Positions 1 through 8,583 of a DNA stretch of 64,000 nucleotides are shown piece by piece. Each line of letters begins with the position of its first letter. Positions within the stretch are counted from its first letter, which is position 1. The notes beneath the pieces were generated by a model that was not told the origin of the DNA, did not search any database, and worked only from the letters and a program-made list of their open reading frames with translations. Position numbers and translations under genes: made by a program. Source of the stretch: Archaeoglobales archaeon (GTDB taxonomy: Archaea; Halobacteriota; Archaeoglobi; Archaeoglobales; Archaeoglobaceae); NCBI GenBank assembly GCA_029984855.1, contig JARQZL010000117.1:1-64000 (forward strand). Reading direction: 5' to 3'.

Positions 1-949
1 TGAACTTTCTGATTGTAAATGTGGAGCCGTGATCTGTAACCTCTCTGCCAAGAGTCATCTGGATTCTGCTACCATCCGGCATCGTGGCATCCACCATCGG
101 GTCGGCAACACTTATATGCTTCCCGCAGCGCTGAGCAAGTGTGACGATAAAAGCATCGAGTTCTTTCTCCTCAAAAGCGATGTCGGTTTCGAGATTTGCA
201 TAGTTTCTGTGGAAAACGAATACTGGCTTGCCGTACCCGTTGCATGATATATCCTCAAGCATTTTATCCATCATAAGGGGTGTGATCTTATCATAATAAA
301 TAAAGTATCTGATAATATGATAAACTATACGATAATATGATTTTTCACTTATTGGTATCCTCATATCTTTAATAATGAAATCTACATTCTCTTTGAGAAC
401 CTCTTCTTTCATTGCCCCCTCTACATCTTTTTCCTCCAGAACGTCTCTGAGTGCATCTTTGATCTCATTGAACACTTCAGTCTCATAAGGATCGAGCTCT
501 GGCTCAACTACGGAGTAGCGATAGTCATGCTCCTCTTCACTGTAAAGTATTACCACCTTACTGTACGGCCTCTGTGTCCAGTACTCCTCCACGACTTGCC
601 AGCCTTCAGGTGGCTGGAACTCCAAAAGTGAGCCGTGGACTTCCTCATTATATGGCTTAAAAATGGGTTTTTTCCTTATTATCCCCTTCTTTCCCCCTTT
701 CTCACCTTTAAGGATTTTCTCTGTCTTTTTTGCCCTTTCTATTTCTTCTATAGCCTTTCTCTCATGTTCTTCAAGTTCTTCCTCCCTACTCTGTTTTGAG
801 CGTCTTCTAAGCCATCCGATCTTCTTTCTCTCCTTTTTTATCTCACCCGATTCTGAAGAATCTCCTGCAAGTGTACTCAATTCAGCATTTGTTTCTGCAC
901 TTTCCTGATGAGCTTTCTCTTCTCGTCTTGGATGTCCGAAGAGTTTCAT
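1..949 (-). CDS. Archaeal type II/IV secretion ATPase (GspE/VirB11/ArlI-like), N-terminal part, truncated by window edge
   Basis: Read by hand on the minus strand (not in ORF track because it runs off the edge): MKLFGHPRREEKAHQES...; ends ...MMDKMLEDISCNGYGKPVFVFHRNYANLETDIAFEE...HISVADPMVDATMPDGSRIQMTLGREVTDHGSTFTIRKF, typical of archaeal secretion ATPases upstream of the Walker A. Confidence 0.85.
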   Translation of the reverse strand, partial: MKLFGHPRREEKAHQESAETNAELSTLAGDSSESGEIKKERKKIGWLRRRSKQSREEELEEHERKAIEEIERAKKTEKILKGEKGGKKGIIRKKPIFKPYNEEVHGSLLEFQPPEGWQVVEEYWTQRPYSKVVILYSEEEHDYRYSVVEPELDPYETEVFNEIKDALRDVLEEKDVEGAMKEEVLKENVDFIIKDMRIPISEKSYYRIVYHIIRYFIYYDKITPLMMDKMLEDISCNGYGKPVFVFHRNYANLETDIAFEEKELDAFIVTLAQRCGKHISVADPMVDATMPDGSRIQMTLGREVTDHGSTFTIRKF

Positions 950-1109
950 TATGATCACATATTATTTGGCCAAACAAACTTAATAAACTTTTTCATTATT
1001 ATCATTATACTCTGAGAATGGCAAACAAAAGCAGAAAACCAGACTGGTAACAGAGAATCAGGGATGAACCAAAAATTAAAAATATCGCAGGAGTAAGTAC
1101 AGAATAAAT

Positions 1110-1201
1110 GCCCGGGTAGCTCAGTTCGGGAGAGCGTGCGGCTGAAGATTGTATTGCAAGCAGAAACCGCATGGTCGCCGGTTCAAATCCGGCTCCGGGC
1201 A
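1110..1201 (+). tRNA. tRNA-Phe(GAA) with an 18-nt intron at 37/38 (intron 1148..1165)
   Basis: GCCCGGG acceptor, GCTC/GAGC D arm, TGCGG..CCGCA anticodon stem, loop CTGAAG|A with GAA anticodon, GCCGG-TTCAAAT-CCGGC T arm, 3' TCCGGGC-A; removing ATTGTATTGCAAGCAGAA gives a 74-nt cloverleaf. Confidence 0.9.
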
Positions 1202-1367
1202 TCCTTTCTTCGAGTTCTAAGTTTCTAACTCCTGTCCCTGCGTAGATTGATGTTTTCCTCTTCCTTTTTCTTCGGCAAGCTTCTCCCCGTCGTATTCATT
1301 TCTATGTGAGGGCAGCAGCTTGAGATGGTCATATCTCAGAATAGCTTAAGTAAAGTTTCAACTCAGT

Positions 1368-2798
1368 TCAGCCCCACTTTCTCATCCAGAACTGTGGAAT
1401 GAAAAGAGGTATAACTGTAAAAATTTCCAGCCTACCAATCCACATGTCCAAGGCAAGTACGAGTTTCACGTGATAGGGCAGTAATGCGTACGTTTCTGCA
1501 GCACCCGCAAGACCCATTGCTGGCCCGACGTTACCAAGGCAAGCAGCTACAGACGAGATGGATGTGATCATATCAAGCCCGGAAATGGCAAGAATGAGCG
1601 AGGAAAAAGCGAATACAAGCACGTAGAGTATGAAGAAAGCAGCAATATTATCAAGCTGCTCTTTTTCAACAACCTCTTCGCCATATCTTACTATCCTGAC
1701 AATCCTTGGTTCCGCTGCTCTAAACATCTGCAGAATGGAGTGCTTTAGAAGGAGTGTAAGTCTTACAACTTTTATTCCTCCAGCAGTTGAGCCAGAGCAC
1801 CCGCCTATAAACATCAGAATCAGCAGAATTAACCTTGCAGAGTCGCTCCACCTGTCAAAGTCCGATGTTGTATATCCAGTAGTTGTCAGAATTGAGACCG
1901 CCTGAAAAGCGGAGAGGCGGAGAGATTCAAAGGCATTAAACCTATCGAGATTTATGAGTGTGAGTACAGCAATGGCCACAGCAACTACTGTAAAGTACAC
2001 TCTGAACTCCGGGTCTCGCAAGGGATTTCGCCTTGCAATGAGCATATAGTAATGAAGGGCAAAGTTGGCACCACCCAAGAACATAAACAGAGTTATCACT
2101 GCCTCAACTCTTACATCGCCAAAGTATGCTATGCTATCGCTGTGAGTTGAGAATCCACCGGTGGAAAGAGTTGTAAATGTATGGCATACCGCATCAAAGA
2201 GTGAGAGTCCAAGGATGTACAGAGCCAGAATCTCAAAAAGAGTATAAAGAAGATATATGCTGTACAGGATTATTGCTGTGTCTTCTACTCTCGGTTTTAA
2301 TCTTCCAAGAGTCAGACCAGGATATTCTGCATAAAAAAGCTTCTCGCCCCTTTTAGACATTGCAGGAAATACTGCGACGAAAAGAACTATTATTCCCATA
2401 CCTCCAAGCCACTGAATGAGGCTCCTCCAGAAAAGTATGGATTTTGGTAACTCCTCCACTCTATCAAATATCGTTGCTCCTGTTGTTGTAAAACCGGCCA
2501 TTGTCTCAAAGAATGCGTTGACTGGATGAGTGAAGAAAATAAATGGAATTGAACCGACAAGAGAGACGAAAAGCCAGCCGAGGCCCACAATAGCTATCCC
2601 TTCCTTATATCTTAACAGCTCGTTTTCGGGCTTCATTGCCAGCAGAACTACTCCTGCGCCAAAAGAAACAATTTGGGCTACAATAAACGGCAGGATGGAC
2701 TCGCCATAGTAGTAGGCTACACCAGCAGGCAGAAAAAATATAACGGCAAAGTAGATGAGGATTCTTCCCAGAAAGCGAAAAACGAGGGGACTGTTCAT
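1368..2798 (-). CDS. trkH: Trk-type potassium transporter membrane subunit TrkH
   Basis: ORF with repeated TTTGATIF/TLSTGGFSTH/TTTGYTTSDFD selectivity-filter-like P-loops; adjacent to trkA. Confidence 0.93.
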   Translation of the reverse strand: MNSPLVFRFLGRILIYFAVIFFLPAGVAYYYGESILPFIVAQIVSFGAGVVLLAMKPENELLRYKEGIAIVGLGWLFVSLVGSIPFIFFTHPVNAFFETMAGFTTTGATIFDRVEELPKSILFWRSLIQWLGGMGIIVLFVAVFPAMSKRGEKLFYAEYPGLTLGRLKPRVEDTAIILYSIYLLYTLFEILALYILGLSLFDAVCHTFTTLSTGGFSTHSDSIAYFGDVRVEAVITLFMFLGGANFALHYYMLIARRNPLRDPEFRVYFTVVAVAIAVLTLINLDRFNAFESLRLSAFQAVSILTTTGYTTSDFDRWSDSARLILLILMFIGGCSGSTAGGIKVVRLTLLLKHSILQMFRAAEPRIVRIVRYGEEVVEKEQLDNIAAFFILYVLVFAFSSLILAISGLDMITSISSVAACLGNVGPAMGLAGAAETYALLPYHVKLVLALDMWIGRLEIFTVIPLFIPQFWMRKWG

Positions 2799-2803
2799 AA
2801 TCT

Positions 2804-4113
2804 TCAGCTTAGTCTGCTCTCGACCTTCTCTATTTCATCCCACGTAGTAAAGACAAGGAGCTTGTCTCCAAGTCTCAGCTCAGTTTCTCCCCTTGGTATC
2901 AGACAGTCATCTCCTCTAAGAATAGCCCCCACTATTGCTCTGCGCGGGAGTTTTATATCTTTTATTCGCTTTTTCGAGAGCTTCTTATTTCTAATACCCA
3001 CTTCCAGAACGACAGCCTCGCTGCTTATCTCAACGAGCGTATGCACATTCATGAGCCTTAGATTCTTAACTATCTCTGCATATGCAATTCTTCTTGGTGA
3101 AAGAGCCGCATCAATTCCCACCTTTTCGAATAGTTTTGCATAATTAACTTTATCAACTCTCGCTACAGTCTTCTTCGCCCCGAGGCTTTTGGCAAGCAAA
3201 GAAATCAGCAGGTTTTTGCCATCACTCTCCGTACTGGCAATAGCCACATCCGATTTTCCAATTTCCTCTTCGATTAGCAGATCCAGATCGGTTGCATCTC
3301 CTATAACCACTCTGGTCTTCTTCAAAACCTTACAGAGATTTTCACAAACCTCTGGATTTGAATCAATCAGCTTGATGTTCAGATTACTTCTGTCGAGAAT
3401 CCGTGCCACATAGCCACCAACGATTCCCCGAATATCACAACATTCTTCACGACCGGGCTTCCAAAAACATTCGTGGCTTTTCCTATACTTTCCCATGTTC
3501 CAACAACAGCTATTCTATCTCCTTCTCTTATCTCCGTGTCTCCTCGTGGCACTATGAGCTCTTCGTTCCTGTAAATAGCAGTTAAAATTGTATTTTCTGG
3601 AAGTGCAAGTTCTGAAACTCTCTTACCGGCAATTGGGGAGTCTGCTGGAACCGCTATCTCTATCATATCAACTTTTCCACCGCTAAAAGAGACAAAATCA
3701 ACCGCCCCGGGAATTGTTATGAGGTTTGCCATTGCACTTGCCAGAGCAAGCTGGGGACACACAACAAGCTCGAAACCGAGAAAATAGTCCTTTACAATAG
3801 GCTTGCCAACGTATTCCGGATTTCCCACTCTGACTATAGCCTTTTTTGCTCCAAATTTCTTTGCAGCCATACCTGCAACCATGTTGACCTCATCAACACC
3901 GGTTACCGCAATGAACATGTCAGCCTCGCCCACTCTTGCTCTTCTCAAAATATCCAAGCTGGCAGCGTTTCCTCTCACCACTTCAACATTCAAATCACTT
4001 AATTCATCAGCCTTCCTCTCATCGCTCTCTATAACCACCAGCTCATAGTTGTGCGAAAGGTCTTTTGCGAGACTGTAGCCCACCTCGCCTGCACCGGCGA
4101 TGACTATCAGCAT
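2804..4113 (-). pseudogene. trkA: Trk potassium uptake regulatory subunit TrkA, split into two overlapping frames by an apparent 1-nt frameshift near 3426-3429
   Basis: N-terminal ORF 3379..4113 (MLIVIAGAGEVGYSLAKDL, RCK-N) and C-terminal ORF 2804..3496 (IVGGYVARILDRSNLNIKLID...) together make the expected two-RCK TrkA; the frames switch at TTC GGGG AATC. Confidence 0.85.
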
Positions 4114-4246
4114 CCAAGCGTGGATTTGTGAATGGTGTTAAATACTTTCTGGATGTTCCTCCTTCTCACCACAGCAATCAACTCATGTACGACTTTCTCC
4201 ACTTCGCACAATTCAACCACAAGATATCCTTTTTCAAAAGCAGAAG

Positions 4247-4330
4247 TGCGGAGGGAGGGATTTGAACCCTCGGACCCCTACGGGATTGGCCCCTCAAGCC
4301 AACGCCTTTTCCTGACTCGGCAACCTCCGC
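4247..4330 (-). tRNA. tRNA-Leu(GAG)
   Basis: Reverse complement GCGGAGGTTGCCGAGTCAGG...TTGGC-TTGAGGG-GCCAA...variable arm...GAGGGTTCAAATCCCTC CCTCCGC-A; long variable arm typical of Leu. Confidence 0.9.
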
Positions 4331-4424
4331 TTCTCGTACTCAACTCATCTGACTCGGCAAGATTTTAAAGTTTTTGTTCACTTTCGCAGTACTGAAAAGC
4401 ATTTAATATCCTTCCGGTAAGTAA

Positions 4425-5351
4425 ATGGCAATGCAAACAGACAGGCTCGAAGGCTGCCTGATGGCGCAGATTAACAAGTTCAGGCAGTTTGTAGATAGCT
4501 ATCGCACAAAGCTCGAAGACATGAGGCACGAAGCAATTCCAGAGATATCCAGCATAGAGTTCTTCGAGCTTGAGGATAAAGAAAAGTGGTATCTCAAAAC
4601 TCTTGATGGAATAAGAGCCGTTGGAGTCGACGGAAGTCAGATCATGCCACTCCGGGAGATAGGAATCCCGGTTGGGGCGGTGCAGGTGGCGAAAGTTGTT
4701 GTGGTACATGGCAGGGGCTCCTCTCACCTGAGGCACTATTCTGCATTCGTGCCAATGGAGGATAACGTTGACTTAAGACGCTTCCAGATGGAGGCAGAGA
4801 CCCTCATGGAGGAAATGGACGGAAAAAGCTGGCTGTTTTTTGATGGAAGTTTCATACCGACATTTTCGGCTGAGCTAAGTGACGTTCTCAGGAGGAAGTA
4901 CCTCGATGTTATGTCTTCTCTGCTCAAAAAGAGCGAAGAAACAGAAACTCCGCTTATAGGATACGTTGATAGAAGTTATGCCAAGGATCTTGCAAGAACT
5001 ACCGGATCAGGCATCTCCGATGCGTTTTTACTTTCAGAAATGAAAATGATGACGTACACAGAACCTTTTTTATCTCCACGAAAGGAGGTGGGCGATATCT
5101 GCTTTTTCTACATGAGGCTCACACCTTCGTTTCCTGTGCGAGTTGAATATCCTCCATGGATGAGAGACAACCATATCATGGTTGCGAGAATTATCGCAGC
5201 TGAATGCATGCTCGGGAGCACACGGGGCTATCCTTATATTCTTGAGAGAGCTCATGCACATGCAGTTATAAGCAATGAGGAGAGAAGAGCGTTTATGAAG
5301 GTTATAGGAAGCAGAGGGGTGTCGTTCAAATGGATGAGCAAGAGGAGATAG
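4425..5351 (+). CDS. nurA: NurA-domain nuclease
   Basis: VGVDGSQIMPLREIGIPVGAVQVAKVVVVHG and SWLFFDGSFI motifs of the NurA 5'-3' nuclease family; DRSYAKDLARTTG. Confidence 0.75.
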   Translation: MAMQTDRLEGCLMAQINKFRQFVDSYRTKLEDMRHEAIPEISSIEFFELEDKEKWYLKTLDGIRAVGVDGSQIMPLREIGIPVGAVQVAKVVVVHGRGSSHLRHYSAFVPMEDNVDLRRFQMEAETLMEEMDGKSWLFFDGSFIPTFSAELSDVLRRKYLDVMSSLLKKSEETETPLIGYVDRSYAKDLARTTGSGISDAFLLSEMKMMTYTEPFLSPRKEVGDICFFYMRLTPSFPVRVEYPPWMRDNHIMVARIIAAECMLGSTRGYPYILERAHAHAVISNEERRAFMKVIGSRGVSFKWMSKRR

Positions 5352-5842
5352 GCAGGGTTGTAAGAGTCATTTCTCACAATGAATTTGAAGCCGAAATGGA
5401 AGTAGAGGCAGGAGACGTTGTCAGAGTGGGAGAGCTTATTGCAGTAGTAACTTCAATCTATCAGGAGGAGCCAGAGTACATTAAGTACCTCGGCAATCTG
5501 GAAAAAGAGGAAATGAGGACGTTTTTACCTGATATCACAGAAGGAAAGAAGATTGCCAGATGTGTTGTTGTCTGCATGAATGATCTGAGTGAGGCAAAAA
5601 AATCACCGAGAATAGGAGACGAAGTTGTGAAGGTTGATGATGTCTTTCTCAGAAACCTGCACTTCTCAGGAGATGAGTTTAGAATTCCTTACCTCATCCC
5701 GCTCCTCCAGAAATGTAAGGACGTCTCAATTGCCCGCATACTGCTATCAAGGCTGATGGAAGTCATACCTGAGGAAAAAGAGCTAATCAGTGTAATACTT
5801 GCGGAGATAGAATACAGCATTATGAGAGGTGTTGAGCTTTAG
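5330..5842 (+). CDS. Stand-alone HAS-barrel (HerA N-terminal-like) domain protein
   Basis: EIGRVVRVISHNEFEAEMEVEAGDVVRVGELIAVVTSIYQEEPEYIKYL resembles the HerA HAS-barrel; no Walker A/B present; overlaps nurA by 22 nt. Confidence 0.55.
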   Translation: MDEQEEIGRVVRVISHNEFEAEMEVEAGDVVRVGELIAVVTSIYQEEPEYIKYLGNLEKEEMRTFLPDITEGKKIARCVVVCMNDLSEAKKSPRIGDEVVKVDDVFLRNLHFSGDEFRIPYLIPLLQKCKDVSIARILLSRLMEVIPEEKELISVILAEIEYSIMRGVEL

Positions 5843-5848
5843 ATTTCT

Positions 5849-6388
5849 CTAACGTTTAATTTCACCCAGCTTGAGCAGAGGTATGAATTTCACACCAAGT
5901 GTCTCAAACATGTCTTCAGCTCCTTCTTCTCTGTCAACGACTGTAAGTACGGCGGATACAACCCCGCCTCTTGCCCTGACTCTCTCAACTGCAGATGCTG
6001 CCGAGCCACCTGTTGTCGTGACATCCTCCACCACAACAACCTTCTCTTCCTCATCTATACAACCTACAAGATCATCTTTTACACCATAACCCTTCTTCTG
6101 TTTCCTGAATACAGCGTATGGTTTTCCTGTCTTGAGAGATAGCGCTACAGCTATTGGCACTCCTCCAAGTTCAACACATACAATTCTGTCGAACTTGATG
6201 CTCCCAGCAATTTCTTTCATACCCTCAGCGATCATCTCGAGAACGACTGGGTGCGTGCATGCATGCTTTATGTCAACATAAATATTGCTTTCCTTCCCTG
6301 AAGACAGAACAAATTTCCCGAATCTTATCGCTCCAACTTCCCTCAGTTTTTCTGCAAGCTCTTCTTCTATCCCCACCTTCATCACCAC
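5849..6388 (-). CDS. pyrE: Orotate phosphoribosyltransferase
   Basis: GKFVLSSGKESNIYVDIKHACTHP and PRPP-binding VVVVEDVTTTGGSA. Confidence 0.95.
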   Translation of the reverse strand: MVMKVGIEEELAEKLREVGAIRFGKFVLSSGKESNIYVDIKHACTHPVVLEMIAEGMKEIAGSIKFDRIVCVELGGVPIAVALSLKTGKPYAVFRKQKKGYGVKDDLVGCIDEEEKVVVVEDVTTTGGSAASAVERVRARGGVVSAVLTVVDREEGAEDMFETLGVKFIPLLKLGEIKR

Positions 6389-6921
6389 GGGACTTTCTTA
6401 ATACCGAGCCTATATGCTATGAAGTTTGTTGCAAGATGTAGCAGAGGAGTGAGTATAAACCCTGTGATAATGACCTCGTTTGAGTACAGTTTCCAGAAGT
6501 CATTAATCCGGCTTGCAAACAGCAGAGCGAAGACGATAAAGCTCAACTGATCAAGCAGTGGAAAACTCGCCCCCCTCTCAACTCCGAACCTTCTCTTTAT
6601 AAAACTACCAAAAGAGTCACCGAAGAGTGCCCCGAAGGAGAGAGAAAAAGAGAGAACAAGAAAAGTATGATACTCGAGAGATGAAAAAAAGGATAAATTT
6701 GCAAATCTTTCAATGACGAGCTGAATGTGGGCTACAAAAAGGCCACCAAGAACTCCGAAGATGAAACCTCTTATAGTTTTCCCATCTCCAAGAATTCTCT
6801 TTCCGTCAATAAACTTTCTTCCAAGATCGATGGGCGTCCCACCTCCAAAAATAACTGCAAAGTTGTTTGGAGTGTACGCAGGAAGAAGGAGCCATACAGT
6901 CGTAAGGATGAGGCGAAGCAT
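6382..6921 (-). CDS. carS: CDP-2,3-bis-(O-geranylgeranyl)-sn-glycerol synthase (CDP-archaeol synthase)
   Basis: LLPAYTPNNFAVIFGGGTPIDLGRKFIDGKRILGDGKTIRGFIFG is the CarS/DUF46 signature; start chosen at MLRLILTT. Confidence 0.9.
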   Translation of the reverse strand: MLRLILTTVWLLLPAYTPNNFAVIFGGGTPIDLGRKFIDGKRILGDGKTIRGFIFGVLGGLFVAHIQLVIERFANLSFFSSLEYHTFLVLSFSLSFGALFGDSFGSFIKRRFGVERGASFPLLDQLSFIVFALLFASRINDFWKLYSNEVIITGFILTPLLHLATNFIAYRLGIKKVPW

Positions 6922-7034
6922 AGCCCATGAATCATTCCTTTTTATAAATTCCTTTCGGCAGGTTATTTTGAACCTTGAACGAAACGTTGATATATTCATT
7001 CCTCCATTTTGTCCTGTTCGGGAGGTGATCCAAC

Positions 7035-8573
7035 GTGGAAATCAAGTTTCCTTATAAAACTGTCTCGCTATGCCCAGAATGTCTCAAAGTTCTGAATGCT
7101 GAAGTCTATGAAAGCGACGGAAAAGTTATGATTAAAAAGAAGTGCCCAGAACATGGAGAGTTTGTCGATGTTTACTGGGGTGATGTGAATCTCTTCAAAA
7201 AAGCGGCACGCTTCGCCCATGATGGTCTGGGAATACAGACTCCTCTTACAGAGGCTGGCAATGGATGTCCTTTTTCCTGCGGTCTCTGTCCCCTCCACAA
7301 GAGCCATACGGCTTTACTCAACATAGTTCTTACCAACCGGTGTGATCTGGCATGCTGGTACTGCTTTTTCTATGCCAAGCGTGCAGGCTATGTTTATGAG
7401 CCAACTCTGGAGCAGATAGTTCAGATGGTGAGAACTGCAAAGAACATGAAGCCTGTAGGCTGCAATGCAATCCAGCTTACAGGCGGTGAGCCCACGCTGA
7501 GAGAGGATCTCATAGACATAATCAGAGCAATAAAAGCCGAAGGAATTGATCACATACAGCTGAATACCAATGGAATAAAACTCGCAAGAGAGCCTGATTT
7601 TGCTCTCAGGGTCAAAGAAGCTGGTGTGAATACCGTATACCTCTCTTTTGATGGTGTAGATGAAAAGACAAATCCAAAGAACTGTTCCGAAGTGCCTGCC
7701 ATCCTTGAAAATTGCAGAAGTGCAGAGCTTGGTTTAGTTTTCGTTCCAACTGTGATAAAGACCGTAAACGACCATCAGCTTGGGGATATTATCCGCTTTG
7801 CATCAAGCAACATCGACGTTGTGAGAGGAGTCAATATACAGCCTGTCAGTCTTGTTGGTAGCATGCCAAGAAAGGAGAGAAAAAAATACAGAATAACAAT
7901 TCCAGATGTAATAATTAGAATTGAAGAGCAGACTGATGGAGAGGTCTCAAGAGATGATTTTTATCCTGTCCCAAGTGTTACTCCAATATCTCATCTGGTC
8001 GAAGCCCTCACCGGGCATCCTCAGTACGAGTTAACTTCACACTTCGCCTGTGGAATGGCAACCTACGTTTTCAGGATGAATAATAAGCTTGTTCCCATAA
8101 CAAGATTCGTTGATGTTGAAGGCTTTTTTGAATATCTCAACGAGAAATCTGAAGAGTTAAGGAGAAGCAGAGTGAGGACAATAAGGGCTCTGAAGGGCAT
8201 ACTGGATATAAGGAAGTTCATCGATCCTGTAAAAGCTCCAAAGGAATTTGATATAAGCAGAATCCTCTTCGATGCGCTCGTAAAGCACGACTACACGAGT
8301 CTTGGTGAGTTTCACATGAAAACACTGTTTATTGGTATGATGCACTTCCAGGATTTGTACAACTATGATGTGGAGCGTGTTAAGCGCTGCGTTATTCACT
8401 ACGGAACACCCGATGGTAGAATAATTCCGTTTTGTGCTTTTAATGTGCTGCCTGAAATATACAGGGATAAGATACAGGCAGAATATGGAGTTCCTGTTGA
8501 AGAATGGGAGAAAAAGACAGGCAAGAAGCTCAGGGATGAACTGTACAGAGTTGTTCGCAGGCCAAGGGAGTGA
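7035..8573 (+). CDS. Radical SAM protein of the MJ0619/Tes (tetraether synthase-like, COG1964) family; GTG start
   Basis: CPECLKVL..KKCPEHGEF, CPFSCGLCPLHKSHT, radical SAM CDLACWYC, C-terminal PDGRIIPFCAFN; near-perfect SD GGAGGTGATC at 7021..7030. Confidence 0.8.
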   Translation: MEIKFPYKTVSLCPECLKVLNAEVYESDGKVMIKKKCPEHGEFVDVYWGDVNLFKKAARFAHDGLGIQTPLTEAGNGCPFSCGLCPLHKSHTALLNIVLTNRCDLACWYCFFYAKRAGYVYEPTLEQIVQMVRTAKNMKPVGCNAIQLTGGEPTLREDLIDIIRAIKAEGIDHIQLNTNGIKLAREPDFALRVKEAGVNTVYLSFDGVDEKTNPKNCSEVPAILENCRSAELGLVFVPTVIKTVNDHQLGDIIRFASSNIDVVRGVNIQPVSLVGSMPRKERKKYRITIPDVIIRIEEQTDGEVSRDDFYPVPSVTPISHLVEALTGHPQYELTSHFACGMATYVFRMNNKLVPITRFVDVEGFFEYLNEKSEELRRSRVRTIRALKGILDIRKFIDPVKAPKEFDISRILFDALVKHDYTSLGEFHMKTLFIGMMHFQDLYNYDVERVKRCVIHYGTPDGRIIPFCAFNVLPEIYRDKIQAEYGVPVEEWEKKTGKKLRDELYRVVRRPRE

Positions 8574-8583
8574 TCTCTCAAAA

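Noticed and set aside
1005-1202. 65-aa minus-strand ORF (MPGAGFEPATMRFLLAIQS...)
   Set aside because: It is antisense to tRNA-Phe; the GFEPA-type start is a classic tRNA antisense artefact.
2673-3143. 156-aa plus-strand ORF
   Set aside because: Lies antisense to trkH/trkA, with low-complexity Ser-rich composition typical of antisense frames.
4132-4368. 78-aa ORF containing RREGFEPSDPYG
   Set aside because: Antisense over tRNA-Leu; spurious.
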